Notes: generated by a model from the sequence alone, not told the origin. 64,000 bases of DNA from Burkholderia arboris (GCF_902499125.1 NZ_CABVPX010000005.1:267561-331560), one strand, 5' to 3'; shown: positions 26,375 to 35,688, numbered from the stretch's first letter. A program made the numbers and translations.

Positions 26375-26479
26375 CGATCGTCGTCTTTTTCGCCGCCGTC
26401 GTGCGATTTACATTGCGTCTCCCCGGGCCAGCAGCGCCCGGCTCGCGATTACACGATAACAATCCGGTCTGGAGACGAC

Positions 26480-27388
26480 ATGAAACATGCATTGCGACGA
26501 GTGCCGTTGGCACTCCTGATCGCCGGGGCCATTCACGTGCCGGCGCTGGCCACGGAGGGCGGCCAGATCAGCTATCCGTTCGGCGTCAACACGGTGCTGA
26601 ACGGGCTGCTGCCGCCGCCCGGCAACACGCAGTACTTCAACTATTCGCTGTATTACTCGGCGAACCGCTTTGCCGGGCCGGACGGCGGCAGCGCGGTGCC
26701 GGGGTTCCACCTGAGCGTCGTCGCGGAAACGCCGCGCGTCGTGCATACCTGGGGCGCGACGTTCGGGCCGTTCTCGCTGTCGAGCAGCGCAATTGTGCCG
26801 ATCGTGCACCTGCATCTGTCGACGCCGGGCGGCACCGGCAACCGCACGTCGCTCGGCGACGTGATTCTCGAGCCCTTCATGGTCAATTACGCGAATGCGT
26901 CGAAGACGTTCTTCGCGTTCTTCTCGCCGTCGTTCGCGGTGCCGAGCGGTGCGTACTCGGTGAACCGGATCGCGAATCCGGGGCTGAACACGTATGCGTT
27001 CCTGCCGTATCTCAGCACGACGTGGTTGCCGGGCCGCGACTGGGAGATGTCGACGACCACGCTGGTGGAGCTGAATTCGCCGAACCACGCGACGCGTTAC
27101 CACTCGGGCGCGGTCGCCGTGCTCGACTACCTGATCGGTTATTCGATCGGCCGGCGCGTGCAAGTGGGCGTGCAGGGCACGTTCCTGAAGCAGTTCACCG
27201 ACGATACGCAGGATGGCGTGAAGGTCGGCTCCGACGGCTTTCGCGGGCAAACCGTCGCGATCGGTCCGCAGTTGCGCTACATGTGGGGGCCGGCGTCGGG
27301 CGTGGTCGTGAAGTATCAGCACGAGTTCGCGGTGCGCAACCGGCCGCAGGGCGACAAGCTGTGGGTGCAGTTCAGTTTCCCGTTGTAA
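26480..27388 (+). CDS. MetA-pathway (Phenol_MetA_deg) outer-membrane barrel protein
   Basis: This 302-residue protein has a signal peptide (VPLALLIAGAIHVPALA). The rest is a barrel-like beta protein with many aromatic/glycine strands (YFNYSLYYSANRF, GAVAVLDYLIGYSIGRRVQVG) and a C-terminal FSFPL. It resembles the MetA-pathway/SphA-like outer-membrane proteins found near phenol and aromatic catabolic genes, which are thought to aid uptake of aromatic substrates. A GGAGAC ribosome site precedes the ATG. It follows the LysR gene and carries a related palindrome upstream, so it probably belongs to the hydroxyquinol regulon. Confidence 0.82.
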   Translation: MKHALRRVPLALLIAGAIHVPALATEGGQISYPFGVNTVLNGLLPPPGNTQYFNYSLYYSANRFAGPDGGSAVPGFHLSVVAETPRVVHTWGATFGPFSLSSSAIVPIVHLHLSTPGGTGNRTSLGDVILEPFMVNYANASKTFFAFFSPSFAVPSGAYSVNRIANPGLNTYAFLPYLSTTWLPGRDWEMSTTTLVELNSPNHATRYHSGAVAVLDYLIGYSIGRRVQVGVQGTFLKQFTDDTQDGVKVGSDGFRGQTVAIGPQLRYMWGPASGVVVKYQHEFAVRNRPQGDKLWVQFSFPL

Positions 27389-27433
27389 GCGCGCGGTGAA
27401 GGGGGAAGCTGACAAAACCCTGACGAATCAAGT

Positions 27434-27448
27434 TGATATAATGTATCA
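27434..27448. promoter_or_regulatory. Zur-like box overlapping a -10 element
   Basis: TGATA-5-TATCA is a perfect inverted repeat whose centre contains a consensus -10 hexamer TATAAT (27437-27442). It matches the E. coli Zur core (TGTTATAATATAACA) at 12 of 15 bases and the symmetric Fur core less well. It lies 57 bases before the TonB receptor gene. Metal-dependent repression is inferred. Confidence 0.55.
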
Positions 27449-27504
27449 TCCGAGGTTTTCGTCGCCGGCGGCTGGCGACGACATCCAACGAAGATCGATA
27501 CGAC

Positions 27505-29715
27505 GTGACGAAATCCGGAAACCACCCGGCGCGCGGGGAGCGGCACCATGCCGCGCCGCGCCGGAACACGGGCGCCTGGCGTGCATGCGCGGCGCGCAGC
27601 TGCACGACGCTGCTGGGCTGTGCAATGGCCACGTCCGGCGTGCTGGCCGCCGAAGCCGCGGCCCCCGCGCCGGACGACCGGCGCGCGCTGCCGGCCATCA
27701 ACGTCACGGCTTCATCCGCACCGGCCGATCCGCTGACGCAGCCGCTCGAAACGGGCTCGCGGCTCGGGCTGGCAAGCCTCGATACACCCGCGAGCGTCGA
27801 AACCGTCACGGCCGACACGATCGAAGCACGCGGCGATCGCACGGTGCTCGATGCGGTCACGCGCACGGCCGGCTTTTCGAGCGCGATGGCGCCCGGCACC
27901 GGCGGCACCGCATTGAGCGTGCGCGGCTTCAGCGGGCAGGAATCGGTGATGACGCTGCTCGACGGCGTGCGGCTGATGCCGGCGGCCGGCACGATCACGT
28001 TTCCGTTCGATACGTGGTCGGTCGAGCGCATCGAGGTGCTGCGCGGCCCGGCGTCGGTGCTGTACGGCGAAGGGGCGATCGGCGGCGTCGTGAACGTCGT
28101 GCCGAAGCGGCCGCAGCGCGAGAGGGAGACGACGCTGCAGGCCGGCGTCGGCCCCGACGGCGCGAAGCGCTTCGGGTTCGATACGACGGGCGCGCTCGGC
28201 CCGCGGCTGTCGTACCGCTTTTATGCGAGCGATGCGCGCGCGAACGGGCTGGCCGAACGGGCCGATACGCATACGACGGCAATCGGCGGCGCGCTGAAAT
28301 TCGACGTGAGCCCGCAGCTCACGCTGACGCTCGACTACGACTACGGCCGCCAGATGCCGGCGACGTACTACGGCGTACCGGCGCCGAACGGCGTGCTCGA
28401 TCCGTCGCTGCGCAAGCTCAACTACACCGTCGGCGATGCGACGATTTCGTACTATGACCAGTGGACGCGCCTGTCGGCCAGCTACCGGCCCACGGCCGGC
28501 GTGACGATCGACAACCAGCTCTACTACCTGACGTCGAACCGCCACTGGCGCAATGCCGAATCGTATGCGCTCGATGCGGCGACGGGACGTGTCACGCGCA
28601 GCGACTATCTCGACATCGGCCACCACCAGCGGCAGATCGGTGACCGGCTGAGCGCGCGCTTCGACGGCATGCTGTTCGGCCGCGCGAACCGCTTCGTCAT
28701 CGGCACGGAGTTCAGCCAGATCACGTTCAGCGGGACCAACAACTCGCCGTACGGCGGCGCATCGACGGTGGCCGCGCACGGCTTCGATCCTGGCGTGTTC
28801 ACGAGCCCCGATCCGACCGTGCCGCAATTCAGCACGCGGGCGCGACAGGCCGCGGTGTTCGCGGAGAACCGGCTCGAAGTGCTGCCGCGGCTCGCGTGGG
28901 TGAGCGGCCTGCGCTACGACCACATCGCGTTCAGCCGCGAGCAGGCGGCGACCGGGGCGGGCTTCGACAAGCGATTCGCGAACGTCGGCTGGCGCACCGG
29001 TTTCGTGTTCGAGGTTGCGCCGACGCTCAGCGCATACGCGCAGTACACGACGGGCGCGGAGGGGCTCGGCTCGCTCGTGACGCTGTCGGCATCGCAGGCG
29101 AACACCCGGCTCGCAACCGGCGAACAGTGGGAAGCCGGGCTCAAGCAGACGCTGCTCGACGCTCGCGCGTACTGGACGTTCGCCGTGTACGACATCACGA
29201 AGCGCAACCTGCTCAGCACCGATCCGTTCAATCCCGCGCTGCGCCAGCAGGTCGGCCGGCAATCGTCGCGCGGCGTCGAGCTGACGGGCGGCGCGCGGCT
29301 GCCGCACGGCTGGACGATCGATGCGAACGTCGCGCTGCTGCGTGCGCGCTACGACGCGTTCAACCAGACGGCCGGCGGCGCGACGGTGTCGCGGGCCGGC
29401 AACGTGCCGTCCAACGTGCCGCAGCAGACGGCGAACCTGTGGCTCGGCTGGGCATTCGCCGAGCGCTGGCAGGCGAATGCGGGCGTGCGCTACGTCGGCG
29501 CGACCTACGGCGACGATGCGAACCGCGTGCAGGTGCCGTCGTATACGGTGTTCGATGCATCGCTGCGCTGGCAGCCGACGTCGCGCACCGAGCTCGCGCT
29601 CTACCTGCGCAATCTCGCGAACCGCACGTATGCGGTGACGACGTCGAACGGCGGCGAGCAATGGCTGCTCGGTCCGTCGCGTTCGGCGGAGCTCGTCGCG
29701 ACGATGCGCTTCTGA
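27505..29715 (+). CDS. TonB-dependent receptor (metallophore/siderophore type)
   Basis: This 736-residue outer-membrane receptor has a long signal region to about residue 48 (GCAMATSGVLAAEA). The plug domain starts near LPAINVTASSAPAD (TonB box region) and contains SVRGFSGQESVMTLLDGV and VERIEVLRGPASVLYGEGAIGG. A beta-barrel of about 500 residues ends in ELVATMRF. There is no STN signalling domain. The gene is followed without a gap by ABC ATPase, binding protein and FecCD permease genes, forming one complete uptake operon. A Zur-like box covers the promoter, so the cargo may be a zinc or other metal chelate rather than ferric siderophore. Haem or cobalamin are less likely alternatives. Confidence 0.9.
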   Translation: MTKSGNHPARGERHHAAPRRNTGAWRACAARSCTTLLGCAMATSGVLAAEAAAPAPDDRRALPAINVTASSAPADPLTQPLETGSRLGLASLDTPASVETVTADTIEARGDRTVLDAVTRTAGFSSAMAPGTGGTALSVRGFSGQESVMTLLDGVRLMPAAGTITFPFDTWSVERIEVLRGPASVLYGEGAIGGVVNVVPKRPQRERETTLQAGVGPDGAKRFGFDTTGALGPRLSYRFYASDARANGLAERADTHTTAIGGALKFDVSPQLTLTLDYDYGRQMPATYYGVPAPNGVLDPSLRKLNYTVGDATISYYDQWTRLSASYRPTAGVTIDNQLYYLTSNRHWRNAESYALDAATGRVTRSDYLDIGHHQRQIGDRLSARFDGMLFGRANRFVIGTEFSQITFSGTNNSPYGGASTVAAHGFDPGVFTSPDPTVPQFSTRARQAAVFAENRLEVLPRLAWVSGLRYDHIAFSREQAATGAGFDKRFANVGWRTGFVFEVAPTLSAYAQYTTGAEGLGSLVTLSASQANTRLATGEQWEAGLKQTLLDARAYWTFAVYDITKRNLLSTDPFNPALRQQVGRQSSRGVELTGGARLPHGWTIDANVALLRARYDAFNQTAGGATVSRAGNVPSNVPQQTANLWLGWAFAERWQANAGVRYVGATYGDDANRVQVPSYTVFDASLRWQPTSRTELALYLRNLANRTYAVTTSNGGEQWLLGPSRSAELVATMRF

Positions 29716-30512
29716 TGCGGCGCGACGTGCATCCCGTTACCCGCATGCTCGACATCGAGCGCGTGAGCTGGTCGCCCGGCGGTGCGGTCACGGTGCTCGA
29801 TTCGGTGGCGCTGACCGTTGCCGCCGGCGAGTTCGTCGGACTGGTCGGTCCGAACGGCAGCGGCAAGACGAGCCTGCTGCGCTGCGTGTTCCGCTACGCC
29901 CGGCCCGACGCGGGCCGTGTCGCGCTCGATGCGCAGGACGTGTGGCGCATGCGACCGCGCGCGGTCGCACAGCGCATTGCGGTGCTGCAGCAGGAGGCGC
30001 CGGACGATTTCGGGCTGACGGTGGACGAACTGGTCGGCATGGGCCGCACGCCGCACAAGCGGCCGTTCGACGCGGAATCCGCCGACGATCGCAGGATCGT
30101 CGAGTCCGCGCTGCACGACGTCGGCCTCGTCGAGCGCCGCGCGCAACGCTTCGCGTCGCTGTCGGGCGGCGAGAAGCAGCGCGCGCTGCTGGCCCGCGCG
30201 CTCGCGCAGCAGCCCGAACTGCTGCTGCTCGACGAACCGACCAACCATCTCGACCTGCGTCACCAGCTCGAACTGCTCGCACGCGTGCGCCGCCTCGGCA
30301 TCGCGACGCTCGCGACGATTCACGACCTCAATCTCGCGGCTGCGTATTGCGACCGGCTCCACGTGCTCGCGCACGGCCGGGTCGTCGCGTCCGGCGTGCC
30401 GGACGACGTGCTGACCGAAGCGCTGCTGCGCGACGTGTTCGGCGTCGCCGCGCTCGTCGATCGCCATCCCGTCACGGGCCGGCCGCGCATCACGCCGCTT
30501 CATCCGGAATGA
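29715..30512 (+). CDS. FecE/BtuD-type ABC transporter ATPase
   Basis: This 265-residue ATPase has Walker A (GLVGPNGSGKTSLLR), the Q-loop, the ABC signature (SLSGGEKQRALLARAL), Walker B (LLLLDEPTNHLD) and the H-loop (LATIHDLNLAAAYC). The FecE/FhuC pattern is clear. The ATG overlaps the stop of the TonB receptor gene (TGATG), which couples translation. It powers import of the chelate delivered by the receptor, together with the binding protein and permease encoded next. Confidence 0.93.
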   Translation: MRRDVHPVTRMLDIERVSWSPGGAVTVLDSVALTVAAGEFVGLVGPNGSGKTSLLRCVFRYARPDAGRVALDAQDVWRMRPRAVAQRIAVLQQEAPDDFGLTVDELVGMGRTPHKRPFDAESADDRRIVESALHDVGLVERRAQRFASLSGGEKQRALLARALAQQPELLLLDEPTNHLDLRHQLELLARVRRLGIATLATIHDLNLAAAYCDRLHVLAHGRVVASGVPDDVLTEALLRDVFGVAALVDRHPVTGRPRITPLHPE

Positions 30513-31498
30513 CCGCCATGCCGTTTCCTTTGTCCTCTGTTGCACGCCGGCTGGTTGCCGCCGCCGTGCTCGGCTGTGCCGCCGCTCACGCGGGCGCCTA
30601 TCCCGTCACGGTGCGCAGTTGCGACCGCGACGTGACGTTCGATCGCGCGCCGACGCGCGCGGTCAGCAACGACGTGAACCTGACCGAGATGATGCTCGTG
30701 CTCGGCCTGAAGGACCGGCTCGTCGGCTATACGGGCATCGGCGGCTGGAAGACGGGCACCGCACGCGTGCGCGACGCATTGCGCGGGGTGCCCGAGCTGG
30801 CGAGCCAGTATCCGTCGCTCGAGGTGCTGGTCGCCGCACGCGCCGACTTCTATCTCGCGGGCTGGAACTACGGGATGCATGTCGGCGGCCCGGTGACGCC
30901 CGCGACGCTCGCGCCGTTCGGCATCCGCACGTACGAGCTGACCGAGTCGTGTTCGCACGTGATGAAGCAATCGGCCGCGTCGTTCGACGACGTGTTTCGC
31001 GACCTGAACACGCTCGGCCGGATCTTCGGTGTCGATGCGCGTGCCGCGCAGGTGGTCGCCGCGATGCGGGCGCGTCTCGCGGCGGTGTCGCGCGCGATCG
31101 GGCAGCCTGCGCCGCTGCGCGTGTTCGTCTACGACAGCGGCACCGACAAGCCGATGACGGCAGGCGGGCTCGCGATGCCGACCGCGTTGCTGGCGGCGGC
31201 CGGCGCGCGCAACGTGATGGACGACCTGTCGCGCAGCTGGACGCAGGTGAGTTGGGAGAGCGTGGTCGCGCGCGATCCGCAGGTGATCGTGATCGTCGAC
31301 TATTCGGCCGTGACGGCCGCGCAGAAGCAGCAGTTCCTGCTGAGTCAGCCGGCGCTTGCGCGCGTGGCCGCCATTCGCGACCGGCGCTTCGTCGTGATTC
31401 CGTACGATGTGGCGACGCCGGGCCCCGAGAACGTCGCGGCGGTCGAGACGCTCGCGCGCGCACTGTATCCGGCCGCATTCGCCGGGCCGGCGCGATGA
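30509..31498 (+). CDS. FecB-type periplasmic binding protein
   Basis: This 329-residue class III periplasmic binding protein has a signal peptide (LVAAAVLGCAAAHAGA) and two lobes joined by a long helix. RAVSNDVNLTEMMLVLGLKD and VARADFYLAGWNYG-type segments are typical of FecB/BtuF relatives. It contains a pair of Cys (SCDRD and TESCSH) that may form a disulfide. The start overlaps the ATPase stop (ATGA). It captures the metal chelate after receptor transport. The ligand cannot be inferred beyond the metallophore class. Confidence 0.88.
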   Translation: MTAMPFPLSSVARRLVAAAVLGCAAAHAGAYPVTVRSCDRDVTFDRAPTRAVSNDVNLTEMMLVLGLKDRLVGYTGIGGWKTGTARVRDALRGVPELASQYPSLEVLVAARADFYLAGWNYGMHVGGPVTPATLAPFGIRTYELTESCSHVMKQSAASFDDVFRDLNTLGRIFGVDARAAQVVAAMRARLAAVSRAIGQPAPLRVFVYDSGTDKPMTAGGLAMPTALLAAAGARNVMDDLSRSWTQVSWESVVARDPQVIVIVDYSAVTAAQKQQFLLSQPALARVAAIRDRRFVVIPYDVATPGPENVAAVETLARALYPAAFAGPAR

Positions 31499-32535
31499 GC
31501 GTGGGCGGGCGGGGGGCGCGGCCCGGCATGCGCGTGGCGCTGCCGGTGCTGGCCGTGCTGCTGAGCGTGTCGATCGTCGTGTCGGCCGCGTTCGGTCCGG
31601 CGCCGGTCGCGATGCCGGATGCGGTGCGGATCGTCGCCATGCACGTCGCGTCGGCATTCGGCGAGGCCGGTGCATTCGCGCCGGGAGCGGGAGACGACAG
31701 CATCGTGTGGCTGATCCGGATGCCGCGCGCACTGCTGGCCGCGATCGTCGGCGCGACGCTGGCGGCGGTCGGCGTCGCGTTGCAGGCGGCGACCGCGAAC
31801 CGGCTGGCCGATCCGCACCTGCTCGGCGTGAGCGCAGGCGCGATGCTCGGCGCCGTCACGGTCACGGTGGTGGTGGGCGCGGCATTCGGCCCGTTCACGT
31901 TGTCGGCCGCCGCGTTCGCCGGCGCGCTCGCGGCAACCGCATGCGTCGTCGCGCTCGCGCATCGGGGCGGCCGGCTCGAATCGGACCGGTTGCTGCTCGC
32001 GGGCGTGTCGGTGTCGTTCATGATGGCCGCGTTCGGCAACCTGTTGCTGTATCTCGGCGACCAGCGCGCCGCGTCGTCGGTGCTGTTCTGGATGCTCGGC
32101 GGCGTCGGGCTCGCGCGCTGGGATCTGCTGCCGGTGCCGGCCGTATGCGCGGCGCTCGCCGGCGGCGCGCTGTACGCACGCCGGCGGGAACTGAATGCGC
32201 TGATGTCGGGCGATGTCGCCGCGGCGTCGCTCGGCGTGCCGAGCGCGCGGATGCGGCGCGAGGTGTTCGTCGTCGCATCGTTCGCGACGGGCGCGATGGT
32301 CGCGGTGAGCGGCGCGATCGGCTTCGTCGGGCTCGTGACGCCGCATCTGTGCCGTCGCGTCGTCGGCGCCGAGCACGGCCGGCTGCTGCCGGTCGCCGCG
32401 CTGACGGGCGCGATCCTGCTCGTGTGGGCCGATGTCGCGGCCCGCACGCTTGCGGCGCCGGAGGATTTGCCGATCGGCATCGTGACCGCGATGTTCGGCA
32501 GCCTGTTCTTCGTCGCGTTGCTGCGCCGCCGCTGA
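31495..32535 (+). CDS. FecCD-type ABC permease
   Basis: This 346-residue permease is of the BtuC/FecCD family with about ten membrane helices. Family signatures are RMPRALLAAIVGATLAAVGV, NRLADPHLLGVSAGA, and GAIGFVGLVTPHLCRRVVG followed by HGRLLPVAALTGA, the coupling region for the ATPase. The start overlaps the binding-protein stop by four bases. A single permease gene implies a homodimer. It is the last gene of the TonB-ABC operon. Confidence 0.93.
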   Translation: MSVGGRGARPGMRVALPVLAVLLSVSIVVSAAFGPAPVAMPDAVRIVAMHVASAFGEAGAFAPGAGDDSIVWLIRMPRALLAAIVGATLAAVGVALQAATANRLADPHLLGVSAGAMLGAVTVTVVVGAAFGPFTLSAAAFAGALAATACVVALAHRGGRLESDRLLLAGVSVSFMMAAFGNLLLYLGDQRAASSVLFWMLGGVGLARWDLLPVPAVCAALAGGALYARRRELNALMSGDVAAASLGVPSARMRREVFVVASFATGAMVAVSGAIGFVGLVTPHLCRRVVGAEHGRLLPVAALTGAILLVWADVAARTLAAPEDLPIGIVTAMFGSLFFVALLRRR

Positions 32536-32565
32536 GCGGCGCAATCCCGTCAGATCCGGTGGGCG

Positions 32566-32588
32566 ACGGCGGGGCGGCCGCCCGCCGT
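32566..32588. terminator. Hairpin between convergent permease and rstB
   Basis: ACGGCGGG and CCCGCCGT form an 8-bp stem around a GCGGCCG loop between two convergent genes. The T-run is poor on both strands. It could act as a weak bidirectional terminator or a transcript-end stabiliser. Confidence 0.45.
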
Positions 32589-32593
32589 GCAAC

Positions 32594-33970
32594 TCATCGC
32601 GACGGCGTGGCCGTGCGCTTGCCGTCGCCGGGCGTGCCGGCACGTGAATCGATGCTCGCCACGTCGAAGAGGCTGTCCGGCAGTGTCAGCGGGGGCAGCG
32701 TGATGACGAAGCGTGCGCCGCCGAGCGGCGAATCCTCGAGCCGCACGTCGCCGCCGTGCACCTGCGCGACGCGCCGCACGATCGCGAGCCCGAGGCCGAA
32801 ACCGCCGGTCTGCCGGTCGCGGCTGGAGTCGAGCCGCTGGAACGGCTCGAACACGCGCGCGCGTTCGGCGGCCGGAATGCCGGGGCCGTCGTCGTCGACA
32901 CTGAGCACGAGCGCGCCGGTCGCGTCGCTGGCAGCGGCCAGCACGACCTTGTGCGATGCGTAGCGTGCGCCGTTGCGGATCAGGTTCAGCAGCGCGCGGG
33001 CGACGAGCTTCGGGTCGCACACGTGGGTCGCGGGCGCACCGAGCGCCGAGACGTCGAGCGTGATCCCGCGATCGGCGACGTCGTTCGCGACGTTGCCGGC
33101 GACGCTGTCGATCAGCGCATCGACGACGATTTCCATCGGCGCGAGCTCGCTCGCACCCTGTTCGAGCCGGCCGATCGTCAGCAGTTCGGTGACGAGTTCG
33201 TCGAGTTCGCGCACGTCGCGCCGCAGTGCATCGCGGCGCTCGCGCATCCGTCCCGTTTCGTCGGGCTCGGCAAGCAGCGCAAGCCCGAATTCGAGCCGTG
33301 CGAGCGGCGTCTTCAGCTCATGCGAGATACCGTGCATCATTTCGCGCTGCTGCTTGATCGACGCCTCGATGCGCGCGGCCATGTCGTTGAACTGCTGCGA
33401 CAGGTCGTAGATGTTCGACTTGCCCGACAGCTTCACGCGCGTCGACAGCGTGCCGGCGCCGAACGTGCGGGCCGCTTCCTGCAGCCTGCGAATGTCGCGC
33501 CAGTGATAGTGAATCCACAGCACCACCGCGAACAACGTCGCGAGCGCGAGCAGCATGTACGCATAGATCCGGATGTCGAGGTCCGGCGGCTCGATCGGGC
33601 GCGCATGCAGCACCGAGCCGTCCGCGAGCGGCATGTAGTAATCCTTGCCGTTGTAGCTGATCGCGATCCTGCCGGCATCGAGATCGCGCAGCGGCGCGCC
33701 GTTCAGTTGCGCGCGCGCGTCGGCCATCGACATGAAGCCGAACCCTTCGTTGCCGTGCAGCGCGAGTTCGCGCAGCGCGAGCGCGCGCTGCGCGCCCGGA
33801 TGGCGCTCGAGGTAGTCGTTCAGCACGAACGAATAGGTCGTCAGCGAGTCGCGCTGCGCCTGCGCGACCCGCTCGTAGAAGATCCGGTCGAACGCCAGCT
33901 GGATGAAGACGATCGATGCGGCGACGCACACGATCACGATGAGGTACAGCCTGATCAACGGGCGCAGCAT
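32594..33970 (-). CDS. rstB: RstB-like sensor histidine kinase
   Basis: This 458-residue inner-membrane kinase has membrane helices near residues 8-27 (YLIVIVCVAASIVFIQ) and 137-157 (YMLLALATLFAVVLWIHYH), flanking a periplasmic sensor of about 105 residues. A HAMP linker is followed by the H-box (HGISHELKTPLARLEF) and an HATPase domain with NLIRNGARYA, DDDGPGI and GGFGLGLAIVRR. The short periplasmic region and family pattern match RstB. The ATG directly abuts the stop of the response-regulator gene, so the two are co-transcribed. The signal is unknown; E. coli RstB is under PhoPQ control and acts in acid response, but that regulation need not hold here. Confidence 0.88.
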   Translation of the reverse strand: MLRPLIRLYLIVIVCVAASIVFIQLAFDRIFYERVAQAQRDSLTTYSFVLNDYLERHPGAQRALALRELALHGNEGFGFMSMADARAQLNGAPLRDLDAGRIAISYNGKDYYMPLADGSVLHARPIEPPDLDIRIYAYMLLALATLFAVVLWIHYHWRDIRRLQEAARTFGAGTLSTRVKLSGKSNIYDLSQQFNDMAARIEASIKQQREMMHGISHELKTPLARLEFGLALLAEPDETGRMRERRDALRRDVRELDELVTELLTIGRLEQGASELAPMEIVVDALIDSVAGNVANDVADRGITLDVSALGAPATHVCDPKLVARALLNLIRNGARYASHKVVLAAASDATGALVLSVDDDGPGIPAAERARVFEPFQRLDSSRDRQTGGFGLGLAIVRRVAQVHGGDVRLEDSPLGGARFVITLPPLTLPDSLFDVASIDSRAGTPGDGKRTATPSR

Positions 33971-34696
33971 TTATTCGTCCCACGCGGAAGGGCTGAACAG
34001 GTAGCCGCGACCCCAGATCGTCTTGATCTTGTGCGGCTCCGACGACGCGTCCTCGAAGCGGCGGCGCAGCTTCGAGATGCCGGAATCGACCGAGCGGTCG
34101 AGCCCGTCGAATTCGATCCCGCGCAACTGCTTCAGGATGTCGTCGCGGCTCAGCACGGTGCCGGCCGCGCGCGCGAGGATCAGCAGCAGGTTGAATTCGG
34201 CCGTCTTCAGGTCGACCGGCTCGCCGCGCCACGTGACGGTGCGGTTCGGCGGCGAGATCGTCAGTTCGCCGAACACGAGCGCGTCGGGCGCGGCAACGGG
34301 TGTTTCGATCGCGGCCGGCTGCGCGCGGCGCAACAGCGCACGGGCGCGCGCGACGAGCACGCGCGGTTCGAGCGGCTTCGTCACGTAGTCGTCGGCACCC
34401 GTCTCGAGGCCCGCGACCTGGTCGTACACGTCCGCGCGTGCGGTCAGGATCAGCACGGGGATATTCGTGAACGCGCGAATGCGCCGGCAGACTTCCATGC
34501 CGTCGAGATTCGGCAGCATCAGGTCGAGTATCACGAGGGCCGGCTGGTGCTCGCGCACCGCCGCGACGGCGAGGTCGCCGCGCCGTACGACCGTCACCGC
34601 GAATTCGTAGCCGTCGAGGTATTCGCGGACGAGCTGCGCGAGGCGGTCGTCGTCCTCGATCAGCAGCACACGGTATTTGAGCGGATTGTCGTTCAT
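33971..34696 (-). CDS. rstA: RstA-like OmpR-family response regulator
   Basis: This 241-residue regulator has a receiver domain (VLLIEDDDRLAQLV, phospho-acceptor in LVILDLMLPNLDG, LTARADVYDQ, DYVTKPLEP) and a winged-helix output domain (TAEFNLLLILARAAGTVLSR, then RGIEFDGLDRSVDSGISKLR). The C-terminus closely follows E. coli RstA (KIKTIWGRGYLFSPSAW). A GAGGAG ribosome site precedes the ATG. It is divergent from the MipA/OmpV gene, and six phased repeats between the two genes are its probable binding sites. Confidence 0.9.
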   Translation of the reverse strand: MNDNPLKYRVLLIEDDDRLAQLVREYLDGYEFAVTVVRRGDLAVAAVREHQPALVILDLMLPNLDGMEVCRRIRAFTNIPVLILTARADVYDQVAGLETGADDYVTKPLEPRVLVARARALLRRAQPAAIETPVAAPDALVFGELTISPPNRTVTWRGEPVDLKTAEFNLLLILARAAGTVLSRDDILKQLRGIEFDGLDRSVDSGISKLRRRFEDASSEPHKIKTIWGRGYLFSPSAWDE

Positions 34697-34797
34697 GGTC
34701 TCCTCAGGATGCACGCGCCATTTCACACCCGGCAGGCTGTTGCGCGGCGTGGCACGCGAATTCTATCCGGCGTTCCGGAGGCGGGGACAGCGGTACG

Positions 34798-34856
34798 ACA
34801 ATCTCGAACAATCGAACACAATTGAGCACAGATTCTCCGCAGATTCTGGACAGTCT
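34798..34856. promoter_or_regulatory. Six helically phased response-regulator repeats
   Basis: ACA-type hexamers begin at 34798, 34808, 34818, 34828, 34839 and 34850 (ACAATC, ACAATC, ACAATT, ACAGAT, GCAGAT, ACAGTC), that is, at 10, 10, 10, 11 and 11 bases. OmpR/PhoB-family regulators bind tandem repeats at 10-11 base spacing on one DNA face. The last repeat sits where a -35 element would be relative to a TAGACT-like -10 at 34874-34879. Confidence 0.65.
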
Positions 34857-34908
34857 TGGGGCAGGGCGGCACCTAGACTGCGGGCTCCGTCACTCTTATC
34901 TCAATATT

Positions 34909-35688
34909 GTGCGCCCATTACTTCGCCGCTACCGCTATTGCGTGCCGCTCGCCGGCCTGACCCTCGCCGCCGCCGCCCACGCGGAAAACCAGTATTCGCT
35001 GTCGCTCGGCGGCGGTTTCGCACCGCGCTACCAGGGCAGCAACCAGTATCGCGGCGTCGTTGCGCCGTCGTTCTCCGCGAAGTTCGGCAACGGCTTCTTC
35101 ATCGACGGCACGCAGGGCGCCGGCTACCGGCTGGACCTGCCGCATGGGGTGTTCGTGTCGGCGGCCGTCAGCTACGACGCGGGCCGCGCGGACGAGAACC
35201 GCTTCGACCTGCCGGGCTCCGACTACCTGAAGGGCATGGGCCGGATTCCGGGCTCGGTGCTCGTCGGCGTGCGCGCAGGCGTGACGCTTTTCAATGCAGC
35301 CGAGCTGAGCGTCACGATCGATTCCCCGGTGACGCACACGTCGCGCGGCGTGTCGGGGCACATGGATCTCGCGGTGCCGGTGTTCAAGACGTCGCAGCAC
35401 GAGATCGTCGTGACGGGGACCGTGCATGCGGGCTCGGGACGCTACATGCAGACGTTCTACGGCGTGACCGACGCACAGTCGATGACGAGCCGGTTCCGGC
35501 CGTATTCGGCGAGCGGCGGGATCGACAGCGCGTCGATGGCGGTCGCGTGGAACTGGACGCTGTCGCAGCACTGGTCGGTGCTCGCGACCGGTGGTGTGAC
35601 GCGGCTGCTCGGCCGTGCCGGCGACAGCCCGATCGTCCAGTCCCGCAGCAACTACTACGGCATTGCAGGCGTGACCTACACGTTCTGA
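34909..35688 (+). CDS. MipA/OmpV family outer-membrane protein
   Basis: This 259-residue barrel protein has a signal peptide (RYRYCVPLAGLTLAAAAHA, cut before ENQYSLS). The barrel contains GGGFAPRYQGSNQYRGVVAPS, the usual MipA/OmpV opening, and ends with a C-terminal aromatic (YTF). A GTG start was chosen because the predicted promoter places the transcript start about 25 bases upstream and there is no ATG at the signal peptide. A longer frame from 34822 would include the operator repeats. MipA proteins interact with murein enzymes; OmpV relatives can bind cationic antimicrobials. It is probably controlled by the adjacent RstAB-like system. Confidence 0.85.
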   Translation: MRPLLRRYRYCVPLAGLTLAAAAHAENQYSLSLGGGFAPRYQGSNQYRGVVAPSFSAKFGNGFFIDGTQGAGYRLDLPHGVFVSAAVSYDAGRADENRFDLPGSDYLKGMGRIPGSVLVGVRAGVTLFNAAELSVTIDSPVTHTSRGVSGHMDLAVPVFKTSQHEIVVTGTVHAGSGRYMQTFYGVTDAQSMTSRFRPYSASGGIDSASMAVAWNWTLSQHWSVLATGGVTRLLGRAGDSPIVQSRSNYYGIAGVTYTF

